From the NCBI RefSeq assembly GCF_026391055.1, contig NZ_JAPLET010000010.1, forward strand, positions 124,001-188,000: a stretch of 64,000 nucleotides of DNA, in the 5' to 3' direction. The stretch's first letter is position 1, and each line of letters starts with the position of its first letter. Shown piece by piece: positions 43,836 through 52,927 of this stretch. The notes beneath the pieces were generated by a model. That model searched no databases. It saw nothing but the letters and a program-made list of their open reading frames with translations, and had not been told where the DNA came from. Origin of the DNA: Spirosoma sp. Its GTDB lineage: Bacteria > Bacteroidota > Bacteroidia > Cytophagales > Spirosomataceae. The translations under genes were made by a program, and so were the position numbers.

Positions 43836-44939
43836 CTAGACGTTTTGTTCGGCGCTGTTTATAATTTCGGTTTGCTTCCGAATCGACTCCATGTGGATAA
43901 TCTTGTAGATTTCTTCCACCAGTTCGGGGTACAGATTCAGTTTTTTACCGAGTTCGGTACGTGTCTTCAGAATTTCTTTCCAACGCTCAGGTTGGAACAG
44001 CGTTACGTTATTGTCGCGCTTGTACTCGGCCAGACGCTCAACGAGCGCCATCCGGGCACCGAGCATTTCAACAATCTGCCGGTCTACGTTATCGATATTA
44101 CGACGCGATTGTTCCACAAAGCTCTGGAATTCCAGGTTTTGCGATTCAACCTGACGAATTTGCAGGTGGTCGAGCATTTCGCCGAAAGCGGCTGGGGTTA
44201 GCTGTTGAGCGGCATCGCTCCACGCTTTGTCCGGGTCGATATGCGACTCAACGATCAGACCGTCGTAGTTCAGATCCATAGCCATCTGAGCCAGTTCGTT
44301 CAGGTAGGCACGCTTACCCGCCATGTGGCTGGGGTCACCAATGATGGGCAACTGAGGGAAGATTGACTTCAGTTCAATCGCCATTTGCCACATCGGAATA
44401 TTACGGTACTTGCTGGCCTCACCCGTAGCAAAGCCACGGTGGATAGCGCCCAGCTTTTTGATACCCGCTCCTGCCAGACGCTCAAAAGCACCTACCCAAA
44501 GAGCCAGATCAGGGTTTACCGGGTTTTTCACCAGTACAGGCACATCAACGCCACGCAGGGCATCCGCAATCTCCTGTACGTTAAACGGGTTAACGGTCGT
44601 ACGGGCACCTACCCACAGAATATCAACACCATATTTAAGCGCCAGTTCGATGTGCTCGGGGGTAGCGACTTCCACAGCAAACGGGAGACCCGTTTCTGCT
44701 TTGGCACGCTGAATCCAGGGCAGAGCGGCTTCGCCCATGCCTTCAAAACTACCGGGCCGGGTGCGGGGCTTCCACACGCCCGCACGGATAACGTGAACCG
44801 CATTCAGCGCCTTCAACTGGCGGGCGGTTTCCACTAACTGATCTTCGGTCTCAGCACTGCATGGACCGGCAATGATCAGGGGTTTGCCGTTGGTATCAAT
44901 CCACGATCCAAGCGGCTCTACGGCTAATTCTACTTTCAT
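43836..44939 (-). CDS. Bifunctional DAHP synthase/chorismate mutase
   Basis: 367 residues. N-terminal domain (to ~265) is a KDSA/type Ibeta DAHP synthase: PLIIAGPCSAETEDQLVETA, RAGVWKPRTRPGSFEGMGEA, VDILWVGARTTVNPF, VLVKNPVNPDLALWVGAFER, GDPSHMAGKR. It starts the shikimate pathway from PEP and erythrose 4-phosphate. The C-terminal ~95 residues form a type II chorismate mutase (RRNIDNVDRQIVEMLGARMA, LVERLAEYKRDNNVTLFQPE), which may act as a regulatory domain sensing prephenate or chorismate. This fusion is common in Bacteroidota. Confidence 0.95.
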   Translation of the reverse strand: MKVELAVEPLGSWIDTNGKPLIIAGPCSAETEDQLVETARQLKALNAVHVIRAGVWKPRTRPGSFEGMGEAALPWIQRAKAETGLPFAVEVATPEHIELALKYGVDILWVGARTTVNPFNVQEIADALRGVDVPVLVKNPVNPDLALWVGAFERLAGAGIKKLGAIHRGFATGEASKYRNIPMWQMAIELKSIFPQLPIIGDPSHMAGKRAYLNELAQMAMDLNYDGLIVESHIDPDKAWSDAAQQLTPAAFGEMLDHLQIRQVESQNLEFQSFVEQSRRNIDNVDRQIVEMLGARMALVERLAEYKRDNNVTLFQPERWKEILKTRTELGKKLNLYPELVEEIYKIIHMESIRKQTEIINSAEQNV

Positions 44940-45159
44940 ACTAAACGCTTAATCTAAGAGTAACACCTACTACTCTATGGGGAACTTTAAATTTAATTTT
45001 GTGGTATATTTGCAGGAGGAATTGGCTGTCTTTCAAGCCGGTTCCTTCATTTGTCTAAACGCTTTTTAGTTTGTCGAACCAAGCCGTGTTGGCGCATTAA
45101 CTGTTTGACCGAAATTTCGTCATATATTTCGGTCGTGTTAGCTGACACGCACTTAAGCT

Positions 45160-46452
45160 ATGCTAGTAGCACCGCCCAAACGGAGCACTGATATGTCGAA
45201 CCGAAGTAATCTAATGCCGGAGACTGTCCAGGGCCTTAAAGACATTAAGCCGGATTCGGCCTCAACGTCGGACCTTCGCCCCCTTTCATTTGAGGACACT
45301 TCGATTGCTTTTTCGTCCCAGTCGGATTTCAAACTTCGAAAGACCTACTGGTTATTTGCGTTGATGAATAAGGGATGGCTGGTAAATTTAGGGACTTTTT
45401 TTATAAAGATCGCCCTGCGCCTGCGTCTCCCGATCAAATTCCTCATTAAAAACACGATTTTCGAACAATTTTGTGGTGGCGAAAGCATTCAGGACTCGGA
45501 GAAAACCATCCGCCACCTGCACGATGTTCACGTTGGCACGATCCTCGACTATTCTATTGAAGGTGAGGAGACTGAAAAAAGTTTCGATGAAACAACGCTC
45601 GAAATTTTACGCACGATAGAACGAGCCAGTGAATCCAGTGATATCCCCTTTTCTGTTTTCAAGGTGACGGGGGTCGCTTCTACCGAGTTGCTCGAAGCAA
45701 TTCAGATCGGCGACTCCCTCAACAAGGAGCAAAAGGCCGAATTTGATCGCGTTATGAAGCGGGTCGATACCCTCTGCCGACGAGCCCACGACCGAAACGT
45801 GCGCATTTTTATCGACGCCGAAGAGAGCTGGATTCAGGATACGATTGACACGCTGGCCTATGAGATGATGAATCGCTACAACCATGAGCGGCCCATCGTC
45901 TATAATACGTACCAGATGTATCGCTGGGAAAGCCTTGCTCACCTCCGGCGCGACACCGCCGAAGCACAGGCGAAAGGGTATTACCTCGGCGTGAAGCTGG
46001 TTCGGGGCGCTTATCTGGAGAAGGAGCGGCTCCGGGCTCATGAAGAGGAATACCAGGACCCGATTCAGGCGACCAAAGAAGATACCGATATTGCGTTTAA
46101 TGAAGCTATCGAATTTTGTCTGCAAAACCGCGACACGATCTCGATCTGCTTAGGAACGCACAACGAGGAAAGCTGCCTGTACTGCGTTGAGTTGATGAAG
46201 CAGCTGGGTATTGCCCCCGGCGACCTGCATATTTACTTTGCTCAACTGCTGGGCATGAGCGATAACATCTCGTACAACCTTGCCAATGCAGGCTATAACG
46301 TGGCAAAATACGTACCTTACGGACCCGTAGAAGCCGTTATGCCTTATCTGTTCCGACGAGCAGACGAGAACAAGTCGATTGCGGGTCAGAGTAGCCGGGA
46401 GTTTACGCTGGTTAGTAATGAGTTAAAACGCCGTAAAGGCTGTCGTCAATAA
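45160..46452 (+). CDS. Proline dehydrogenase family protein
   Basis: 430 residues. The enzyme oxidises proline to pyrroline-5-carboxylate with FAD and passes electrons to quinone. Barrel motifs include FSVFKVTGVASTELLEA, VRIFIDAEESWIQDTIDTLA, VYNTYQMYRWESLAHL, GVKLVRGAYLEKER, LGTHNEESC and the tail LGMSDNISYNLANAGYNVAK followed by YVPYGPVEAVMPYLFRRADEN. The aldehyde dehydrogenase half of PutA is absent, so the second enzyme must be separate. An internal ATG at codon 12 is an alternative start. The leader contains TATATTTG (45005-45012), a possible -7 promoter element. Confidence 0.93.
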   Translation: MLVAPPKRSTDMSNRSNLMPETVQGLKDIKPDSASTSDLRPLSFEDTSIAFSSQSDFKLRKTYWLFALMNKGWLVNLGTFFIKIALRLRLPIKFLIKNTIFEQFCGGESIQDSEKTIRHLHDVHVGTILDYSIEGEETEKSFDETTLEILRTIERASESSDIPFSVFKVTGVASTELLEAIQIGDSLNKEQKAEFDRVMKRVDTLCRRAHDRNVRIFIDAEESWIQDTIDTLAYEMMNRYNHERPIVYNTYQMYRWESLAHLRRDTAEAQAKGYYLGVKLVRGAYLEKERLRAHEEEYQDPIQATKEDTDIAFNEAIEFCLQNRDTISICLGTHNEESCLYCVELMKQLGIAPGDLHIYFAQLLGMSDNISYNLANAGYNVAKYVPYGPVEAVMPYLFRRADENKSIAGQSSREFTLVSNELKRRKGCRQ

Positions 46453-46515
46453 TAGAGTACTTCAGGCGCAGCAAGGCTCCGGCCGATTGGTCGGGCCCTT
46501 GCTGTATTTTTTAAC

Positions 46516-47301
46516 ATGATTCAGAAAAGCCCCTATAAGTTTTTTCTGCTAACGCTGCTGCTGATTTTGCTGGATCAGGGCGTGAAGCTGGCCGTACATT
46601 TTTATATGGCCCCCGGCTTTGCGGGGCAAGTCAAACTCGCTGGCGACTGGCTTAAGCTCCATTATGTGCTGAACCCCGGTATGGCATTTGGTATGCAGTT
46701 GGGGCACGAATACGGTAAACTGCTGCTAAGCATTTTTCGATTGTTCGCTATGGTAGGGATTGGCTATTATTTAGTTAATCTGGCTCATAGGGGAGCGCCT
46801 AATGGACTACTCTGGGCTATGGCCATGATTCTGGCCGGGGCTGTAGGCAATGTGATCGACAGTACGTTTTATGGCGTTTTTCTGAATAATGCCCCTTATG
46901 GATCACCCACCCCCTGGTTTCATGGGCAGGTGATCGACATGATTTTTATCGATGTTTGGGAAGGATTTATTCCTGAATGGGTTCCGGTATGGGGTGGTCA
47001 ATATTATTCAACACCCATCTTTAATATTGCTGATTCCTGCATTTTCGTGGGCGTCTGTATCATTCTCTTCTTCCAGCGCCGTTTCTTTGGTGAACCACCC
47101 ATCGAAGACAGCCTGTTACCTGCTTCCGGCCCCGACGCGACCAATGCAGCCGTATTGCCCGCATCGGAATTACTCGATCAAAACGAACACCCTGCCACTC
47201 AGGAGCCCGGTGACGACGTAATTGAAACAACGGACGAAAATTCCCAACAGCCTACTCCCGAATCGGCAGTGACCGAAGAGGAAACTAAACGGCTTGAATA
47301 A
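46516..47301 (+). CDS. lspA: Lipoprotein signal peptidase with C-terminal extension
   Basis: 261 residues, about 70 longer than usual. LspA cleaves prolipoprotein signal peptides in the inner membrane. The four membrane segments, LLDQGVK at the first helix end, and the catalytic aspartates D115 (AVGNVIDSTFYG) and D173 (PIFNIADSCIFVGV) are present; the usual Arg after the first Asp is Ser. The extra C-terminal ~75 residues are acidic and Pro/Thr/Glu-rich (EHPATQEPGDDVIETTDENS) and probably cytosolic. It follows proline dehydrogenase by 63 bases and has its own terminator. Confidence 0.93.
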   Translation: MIQKSPYKFFLLTLLLILLDQGVKLAVHFYMAPGFAGQVKLAGDWLKLHYVLNPGMAFGMQLGHEYGKLLLSIFRLFAMVGIGYYLVNLAHRGAPNGLLWAMAMILAGAVGNVIDSTFYGVFLNNAPYGSPTPWFHGQVIDMIFIDVWEGFIPEWVPVWGGQYYSTPIFNIADSCIFVGVCIILFFQRRFFGEPPIEDSLLPASGPDATNAAVLPASELLDQNEHPATQEPGDDVIETTDENSQQPTPESAVTEEETKRLE

Positions 47302-47309
47302 CACGAATA

Positions 47310-47372
47310 AAGGAGTCTTGGAAAAATGGGTACCTAAAAAGATTTTAGGTACCCATTTTTCTAAGACTCCTT
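47310..47372 (+). terminator. Terminator after lspA
   Basis: A 10-bp outer stem, one mismatch and a 19-bp inner stem (GAAAAATGGGTACCTAAAA on the left) with a loop of three to four bases, 8 bases after the lspA stop. Confidence 0.85.
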
Positions 47373-47623
47373 CGCTGTTTGTCATTGTCTGTGAGTGACT
47401 AAGTCATGGCGTTATTGGGTCTTAGACCAGTGTAGTTAACTAGTTTCGGCACACCGGTCAGAGACCGGACAACACCCGAACATAGTCATGGAGTATGCCC
47501 AGCGCCCTTCTGACTGACTATACTTTCCCTCGGTCAATATTCTGATCACGTTAAAATCGAAGCGACGTTGTTAGCCTGATGGCTACATACCATCACTCGG
47601 GCGACCTCGTCCACGTTATATCA
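47373..47623. other. Gene-free stretch between two terminators
   Basis: About 250 bases between the lspA terminator and the terminator of the convergent OmpA-type gene. No open frame of note, no RNA gene and no repeat with another part of the window was seen; only a short CCGGTC...GACCGG hairpin. Confidence 0.6.
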
Positions 47624-47657
47624 AAAAGCCCCCTCAGGTAGTGCTGAGGGGGCTTTT
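47624..47657 (-). terminator. Terminator of the OmpA-type gene
   Basis: AAAAGCCCCCTCAG and CTGAGGGGGCTTTT form a perfect 14-bp stem with a 6-base loop and flanking A/T runs, 31 bases after the stop. Confidence 0.93.
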
Positions 47658-47687
47658 GACAAATGAACTCTTCGACTGAGGTATTCC

Positions 47688-48572
47688 TTATTTGCTACCA
47701 CCAGCCTGACCGCTCGACAACAGGTTGAAGAACTGATCAAGTTTTGGAGTAATGATAATTTCCGTACGACGGTTCTGCTGACGACCAACAGACGTTGTGT
47801 TATCATCTTTGGGTGCGAACTCCGACCGGCCACCGGCTGTCAGACGCTCGGGAGCAACACCAAATTTAGCCTGCAACGTACGAACAACCGATGTAGCACG
47901 CAGAGCGCTCAAGTCCCAGTTGTCTTTGATAGCTGGCGTAGAAATAGGGACAGCGTCCGTATGACCTTCAACCAGGATATCCAGATCTTTGTGGTCATTT
48001 ACTACTTTAGCTACTTTACCCAGTACCGTCTCTGCTCGCGGTGTGATGTCATAGCTACCCGACTTAAACAGCAGCTTATCCGAGATCGACACATACACAA
48101 CTCCTTTCTTCACTTCTACCTGTACGTCCTGGTCGTTGATATCGTCCAGCGAACGCTTCAAGCTCATTACCAGGGCCAGATTCAACGAATCTTTACGCTG
48201 AATGGTCGAGTTCAGGTTGTTTGTGTACTTCGTTTGCTCGTTCAGGGTTTCGAGCGATTTCCGAATGCTTTCAGCACCCGACTTACTCACAATCGACAAA
48301 TCGGACATCCGGTCAAGGAGGTTGATGTTTGTCTTTTTGAGGTAGTCGATTTGAGCCTGAAGATCACCTACCTGCTTGTCTTTTCCCTGCAAGTCAGTGT
48401 CTTTAGCCGACAGTTGTGAACGAAGAGTAGCCGTACGCTGGTCGCAGTCATTCAATGAAGCTACTGCCTTGTCACGGGCATCCTGCAACGCCTTAATCTC
48501 GGCCAGACGCTTCTTGCTGTTACAGGAAGCCAACATAGTTACGGCCGCAAAAATTATCAATACTCGTTTCAT
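47688..48572 (-). CDS. OmpA-family peptidoglycan-binding lipoprotein
   Basis: 294 residues. The lipobox in IIFAAVTMLASC makes it a lipoprotein. Residues ~25-150 are predicted coiled coil (heptad-like LAEIKALQDARDKAVASLND, LQGKDKQVGDLQAQIDYLKK). The C-terminal domain (~155-280) is OmpA/MotB-like: LLFKSGSYDITPRAETVLGK, DLDILVEGHTDAVP and RLTAGGRSEFAPK, then NRRTEIIITP with the conserved NRR-x-E peptidoglycan-binding motif. It should link the outer membrane to peptidoglycan. The coiled coil resembles the spacer of GldN/MotB-like lipoproteins but no motility genes are near. Confidence 0.93.
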   Translation of the reverse strand: MKRVLIIFAAVTMLASCNSKKRLAEIKALQDARDKAVASLNDCDQRTATLRSQLSAKDTDLQGKDKQVGDLQAQIDYLKKTNINLLDRMSDLSIVSKSGAESIRKSLETLNEQTKYTNNLNSTIQRKDSLNLALVMSLKRSLDDINDQDVQVEVKKGVVYVSISDKLLFKSGSYDITPRAETVLGKVAKVVNDHKDLDILVEGHTDAVPISTPAIKDNWDLSALRATSVVRTLQAKFGVAPERLTAGGRSEFAPKDDNTTSVGRQQNRRTEIIITPKLDQFFNLLSSGQAGGSK

Positions 48573-48753
48573 AGTACTGGAGGTGTTAACGAAAAGTTAG
48601 GTTTAAACGATAAATGCGTGAAATGAACGGCTTTAATCGTTTTACAAAAGTAATGCATTACAGCCATTCGTTTTTAATGCAACCTTCATCTAAAACAATT
48701 CTGTCCATATTATTTCTTTTTCGGACCCTTAAAATAAAAAAAAAGGCCATTCA

Positions 48754-48800
48754 AGTGATACCGTAGCTCAATTGGTATCGGTAGTTTACATTCTATCACT
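48754..48800 (+). other. Mini tRNA-like fold
   Basis: AGTGATA (48754-48760) and TATCACT (48794-48800) form a perfect 7-bp acceptor-like stem that encloses a D-arm-like sequence (CGTAGCTCAATTGGTATCGG). The words GTAGCTCAATTGG are the standard D-arm of bacterial tRNAs. No anticodon arm and no T-arm are present, so this is not a functional tRNA; it could be a tRNA remnant or a tRNA-like transcript. It lies 30 bases upstream of the lactonase start. Confidence 0.4.
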
Positions 48801-48829
48801 GCTTATTAAAAAGATTCATCCTTGATTTT

Positions 48830-49951
48830 ATGAACAAATTACTCGCTGGCATCCTGGTTATCATTGGTCTCACAGCACAGGCTCAATCGACAAAAGAGAT
48901 TATGTATGTTGGTACCTACTCCGTTCGGGGGAGCGAAGGCATTTATGTATTCGAGTTCGATCGAAAAGCTGGTACCATGCAACCCATTCAGTCGATCTCG
49001 AACGGCAAAAGTCCGTCTTTTCTGGCCATTCACCCCTCCGGAAAATACCTTTACTCGGTCAATGAAGGGGCCGATAAACTCGGGGGCGTCAGCGCGTATA
49101 CTATTGACAAGGCAACGGGCAAACTAACGTATATGAACGCACAATCGACGCTCGGCGCCGGTCCCTGCCATGTTAGCGTAGACCAGACGGGCAAAACGGC
49201 CTTTGTCTCCAACTATGGTGGCGGCAGTCTGGCCGTGCTCCCGATCAACGCCGACGGGTCACTGGCCGCTCCTTCCGATAGCGTTCAGGATGCAGGCACC
49301 GGCCCAAACAAGGCACGGCAGGATAAAGCACATGTGCACTCGGCCACACTGGCTCCCGACAATCGGTTTGTATATGTAGCAGACCTGACCACCGATAAAG
49401 TCAATATCTTCGATGTCGATACGAAGTCGAGTACGGTTAAACCGGCCGCTACGCCCTACGCCAGTGTGAAACCGGGCTCAGGGCCGCGCCATTTTACGTT
49501 TCACCCGAATGGCAAGTACGCTTACCTGGTCGAAGAGCTGACCTCTACGGTAGCTGTGTTTTCCCGAAACCCCAAAACCGGGGCGTTGACACTGCTCGAC
49601 GATAACATCAAAACCCTGCCCGATGACTTCTCGGGGCAGAATACCAGTGCCGATATCCACGTCGATCCGTCGGGCAAGTTCCTGTATTTCTCTAACCGGG
49701 GTGCCAATACGCTGGCGATATTTTCCATCGGCAACGACGGACGGCTTACTAAAGTGGGGGACCAATCCACCGAAGGTAAAACACCTCGTAACTTCCTGAT
49801 CGACCCCAAAGGCGATTTTGTCTTTGTAGCACATCAGGATACGGACAACATCACCATATTTAAGCGGGACAAAAAAACGGGGCTGCTGACCTACACGGGG
49901 CAATCGGTAAAGGTCCCGGCGGCCGTCTGCATTTTGATGGCTACCCGCTAA
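48830..49951 (+). CDS. Secreted lactonase (6-phosphogluconolactonase-like propeller)
   Basis: 373 residues with signal peptide (MNKLLAGILVIIGLTAQAQ). The YbhE/lactonase family seven-bladed propeller is evident from MYVGTYSVRGSEGIYVFEFD, FLAIHPSGKYLYSVNE, GPCHVSVDQTGKTAFVSNYG, KAHVHSATLAPDNRFVYVAD, GPRHFTFHPNGKYAYLVEEL and RNFLIDPKGDFVFVAHQDTD. The histidines in GPCHVS and VHSATL are typical active-site residues. Export suggests that the substrate is a sugar lactone outside the cytoplasm rather than 6-phosphogluconolactone. It is followed by GH97 after 19 bases. Confidence 0.93.
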   Translation: MNKLLAGILVIIGLTAQAQSTKEIMYVGTYSVRGSEGIYVFEFDRKAGTMQPIQSISNGKSPSFLAIHPSGKYLYSVNEGADKLGGVSAYTIDKATGKLTYMNAQSTLGAGPCHVSVDQTGKTAFVSNYGGGSLAVLPINADGSLAAPSDSVQDAGTGPNKARQDKAHVHSATLAPDNRFVYVADLTTDKVNIFDVDTKSSTVKPAATPYASVKPGSGPRHFTFHPNGKYAYLVEELTSTVAVFSRNPKTGALTLLDDNIKTLPDDFSGQNTSADIHVDPSGKFLYFSNRGANTLAIFSIGNDGRLTKVGDQSTEGKTPRNFLIDPKGDFVFVAHQDTDNITIFKRDKKTGLLTYTGQSVKVPAAVCILMATR

Positions 49952-49970
49952 ACAACACGCCCTACCCGCC

Positions 49971-51941
49971 ATGCGTCTCCCGCTGCTTATTCTGTTTGTG
50001 AGCTACAGCCTGTCGATGCTGGCGGCCCCACGACCGTTTCAGCGGACCATTCCATCGCCCAACGGGCAACTGGCCTTAACGGTTTCGGTTACAGACAGCG
50101 TTCGCTTTGCAGTGAGTTCAGCCGGGCAATCATTGATAAACCCGTCGGCTATCGCCCTGACGCTGGTCAATGGCCAGACAGTGGGCAACGGCATTCCAAA
50201 ACAAAGCCGACTCCGTACCGTGCGCGACTCCATCCTGCCGCCCGTGGTGACCAAACGGCGGGTCATTCGGGATCACTACACCGAACTAGTGCTGGAGTTT
50301 CGGGATAAATCGGCGCTGGAATTTCGGGTGTATGACGATGGAGTGGCCTACCGTTTTCGAACGGCCTTTGCCGATTCTATTACGATTCTGAGTGAAACGG
50401 CCCGCTTTTCGTTTGCTGATAACCCAACGGTATATTACCCCGCCGTGCAGCCCCGCGCCGAGGTCGACCGGTTTCATACATCCTTCGAAGAGCCGTACCA
50501 GATTCGGCCGTTGAACCAGATGCCGGATTCGGCGCTCTGCTTTTCGCCGGTACTGTTGGCTCCGGCCACTGGCCCGCGCATGGTGCTGACGGAGTCCGAT
50601 CTGCTGGATTATCCCGGTATGTTTCTCGCCCGGCAAGGCAACGGTCTTACCGGCGTTTTTGCCCCCTACCCACTGACCGAAAAGCTTGTAGCGGCTGAAT
50701 ATTCGCAGTACGTCGTTAGCAAACGGGCCGATTTTATTGCCCGCACAACCGGGAAACGAACCTTTCCGTGGCGGGTGATGGTCATCGGTACCGACCGCGA
50801 TTTACCGGCTTCGGATATGGTCTATCGGCTGGCAACGCCGAGTCGCATTGGTGATGCCTCGTGGGTAAAGCCGGGCAAATGCACCGATGAGTGGATTACC
50901 AACATCAATCTCTACAACGTGCCGTTCCGGGCGGGGGTCAATACGGAGACGTACAAGTATTACGTGGACTTTGCCAAACGGTTCGGCTTCGACCGGATTC
51001 TGCTCGATGCGGGCTGGTCGGACAATAACGATCTGTTCAAGATCACCCCCGGCATGAATATCCCCGAGCTGGTGGCTTACGCGCATTCGCAGGGCGTCCG
51101 GCTCAGTATGTGGACACTGGCCGCTACGCTGGACCGGCAGCTGGAACCGGCTCTGAAGCAGTTTCAAGCCTGGGGCGTGGATTTCATCATGACCGACTTC
51201 ATGGACCGCGACGACCAGAAGATGGTCAATTTCTACACCCGCGTGGCCGAAGCCTGCGCCAAAGCGAAGATCATGATCATGTACCACGGGGCCTATAAAC
51301 CGGCAGGTTTCGAGCGGACCTATCCCAACGCCATCACCCGCGAAAGCGTTTTGGGTTCGGAATACAACATCTGGAGTACCAAAGCTACCCCAGACCATGA
51401 TGTGCTGTTACCCTTCATTCGAATGGTTTCCGGCCCGATGGACTACGAGCCGGGTATTCTCAGTAATGCCACCAAAGAACAGTTCAGGCCCATTAGCGGG
51501 CAGGTGATGTCGCAGGGAACGCGCTGCCACCAACTGGCGATGTTCGTGGTGTACGACAGCCCCATTTCCATTTTCTCGGGCAATCCGTCGCAGGCGATGC
51601 TAGAGCCCCGCTTTATGGAATTTCTGGGGAGCGTGCCGTCCGCCTTTGACGAAACCAAAGTGCTGGACGCTCAACTGGGGCAATATATCGTGACGGCCCG
51701 CCAGAAAGGTACCGACTGGTACATTGGCGGTTTGGGCAACTGGGCAGCCCACGATCTTACGCTATCACTGGATTTTCTGGGCGATGGAACCTTCGAGGCT
51801 GTTAGCTGCGTAGATGGCCCCAACGCTGACCGAAATCCGGTCGATTATCAGTTTAATACCAAAACTGTAACGCGAACAGAATCGTTACCGGTACATCTGG
51901 CGCCGGGCGGTGGATTTTTAATTCGGTTACGAAAGAAATAA
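49971..51941 (+). CDS. Glycoside hydrolase family 97 enzyme
   Basis: 656 residues with signal peptide (MRLPLLILFVSYSLSMLAAP). The N-terminal beta-sandwich (SPNGQLALTVSVTDSVRFAV) and (beta/alpha)8 core are typical of GH97: FDRILLDAGWSDNNDLFKIT, GVRLSMWTLAATLDRQLEPA, WGVDFIMTDFMDRDDQKMVN, MIMYHGAYKPAGFERTYPN, ITRESVLGSEYN. The DFMDRDDQ position corresponds to the nucleophile of the retaining alpha-galactosidase subgroup, so an alpha-galactosidase is more likely than an SusB-like glucosidase. C-terminal beta-sandwich closes with PGGGFLIRLRKK. It forms a cluster with the lactonase and a DUF1080 protein. Confidence 0.93.
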   Translation: MRLPLLILFVSYSLSMLAAPRPFQRTIPSPNGQLALTVSVTDSVRFAVSSAGQSLINPSAIALTLVNGQTVGNGIPKQSRLRTVRDSILPPVVTKRRVIRDHYTELVLEFRDKSALEFRVYDDGVAYRFRTAFADSITILSETARFSFADNPTVYYPAVQPRAEVDRFHTSFEEPYQIRPLNQMPDSALCFSPVLLAPATGPRMVLTESDLLDYPGMFLARQGNGLTGVFAPYPLTEKLVAAEYSQYVVSKRADFIARTTGKRTFPWRVMVIGTDRDLPASDMVYRLATPSRIGDASWVKPGKCTDEWITNINLYNVPFRAGVNTETYKYYVDFAKRFGFDRILLDAGWSDNNDLFKITPGMNIPELVAYAHSQGVRLSMWTLAATLDRQLEPALKQFQAWGVDFIMTDFMDRDDQKMVNFYTRVAEACAKAKIMIMYHGAYKPAGFERTYPNAITRESVLGSEYNIWSTKATPDHDVLLPFIRMVSGPMDYEPGILSNATKEQFRPISGQVMSQGTRCHQLAMFVVYDSPISIFSGNPSQAMLEPRFMEFLGSVPSAFDETKVLDAQLGQYIVTARQKGTDWYIGGLGNWAAHDLTLSLDFLGDGTFEAVSCVDGPNADRNPVDYQFNTKTVTRTESLPVHLAPGGGFLIRLRKK

Positions 51942-52014
51942 GGCGACAAGCCGTATTTTAGCCGGAAATCTCAATTCTTTAAAAATTTTATTAACCCTTA
52001 AAACCTGATACTCG

Positions 52015-52611
52015 ATGAAACAATGCCTTGCAATTGGCCTGCTGTTTATAGCAATGGCCTTTACGGCCCCCACTAAAACTGTCAAGCTCTTTAACGGAAA
52101 AGACCTGTCGGGCTGGAAAATCTACGGCACCGAAAAATGGTACGTCCAGGATGGTGAACTCATCTGCGAGAGCGGCCCCGACAAACAATACGGCTATCTG
52201 GCTACGGAGAAGCACTACAAAAACTTCGACCTGACGCTGGAATTTAAAGAAGAAGCGAACGGCAACAGCGGTGTGTTCTTCCGCTCGACGGTAGAGGGCA
52301 CCAAAGTGAATGGCTGGCAGGTTGAAGTGGCGCCACCTAACCACGACACGGGCGGTATCTACGAATCGTACGGCCGGGGCTGGCTGATCCAGATTCCCGA
52401 CGAGAAGGAGAACATCCTGAAACCCACCGACTGGAACAAGCTCCGCATCCGGGTAGAAGGCGACCATGTACAAACCTTCCTGAACGGCACCCAGATGGTG
52501 GACCTGACCGACGAGAAAATCGGCAAAGGCGAAGGCTCGGTAGCCCTGCAAATCCACGACGGTGGCGGCATCAAAGTCCGCTGGCGGAACATGAAGCTGA
52601 AAGAGTTGTAA
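52015..52611 (+). CDS. DUF1080 (3-keto-disaccharide hydrolase) family protein
   Basis: 198 residues with signal peptide (MKQCLAIGLLFIAMAFTAP). The LamG-like jelly-roll fold of DUF1080 is recognised from LFNGKDLSGWKIYGTEKWYV, DGELICESGPDKQYGYLATE, FDLTLEFKEEANGNSGVFFR and GDHVQTFLNGTQMVDLTDEK. Members hydrolyse 3-keto-glycosides or bind glycans. It follows GH97 by 73 bases and is the last conserved gene before the AT-rich island. Confidence 0.92.
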   Translation: MKQCLAIGLLFIAMAFTAPTKTVKLFNGKDLSGWKIYGTEKWYVQDGELICESGPDKQYGYLATEKHYKNFDLTLEFKEEANGNSGVFFRSTVEGTKVNGWQVEVAPPNHDTGGIYESYGRGWLIQIPDEKENILKPTDWNKLRIRVEGDHVQTFLNGTQMVDLTDEKIGKGEGSVALQIHDGGGIKVRWRNMKLKEL

Positions 52612-52660
52612 TACGTAGCGCGGGTTTTAGCCTGCGAAGATGCCCCCACTTGTGTTCCTA

Positions 52661-52718
52661 ATCCCTGTCAATCGAAACGTGCTTGTGGGCGTATTTTGAT
52701 TGGCAGGGATATTTTTCT
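52661..52718 (+). terminator. Terminator after the DUF1080 gene
   Basis: ATCCCTGTCAATC (52661-52673) pairs with GATTGGCAGGGAT (52698-52710) at 12 of 13 positions; the 24-base loop contains further pairing. It is followed by ATTTTTC. Confidence 0.7.
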
Positions 52719-52927
52719 AATGACAACTATCCATCTGTTAATTTAACTACTTAAGTCAAAGCCCTAAAGTCGACCAGAATAGTTGGCTAATTAAGCTTCA
52801 TTAATAATATTCTTAACTGATAACAAAGTATAAAATAAAGACAAAGTTTGTTACAGATTTTTCTTATATTTAAAGGCATATAATCTATGCTGATAGCTAC
52901 CATATTCCTACTTAATCAATATATATT
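52719..52927. other. AT-rich leader of the Argonaute operon
   Basis: This ~210-base stretch marks the abrupt fall in GC content at the left edge of the island. It contains no gene. An AT-rich promoter is likely, with TATATTTAAAGGC and TATAATCTATG sequences, but no confident consensus match was made. Confidence 0.55.

Noticed and set aside
45018..45046. Attenuator before the proline dehydrogenase gene
   Set aside because: The GGAATTGGCT/AGCCGGTTCC hairpin relies on G-U pairs and has no T-run or leader peptide, so it is too weak to call.
48754..48800. A functional tRNA gene
   Set aside because: Only a D-arm-like hairpin and a closing stem are present; anticodon and T arms are missing.
50802..51398. 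198-codon minus-strand frame inside GH97
   Set aside because: Antisense shadow of a clearly recognised glycosidase; composition is His/Val/Gly-rich without domain features.
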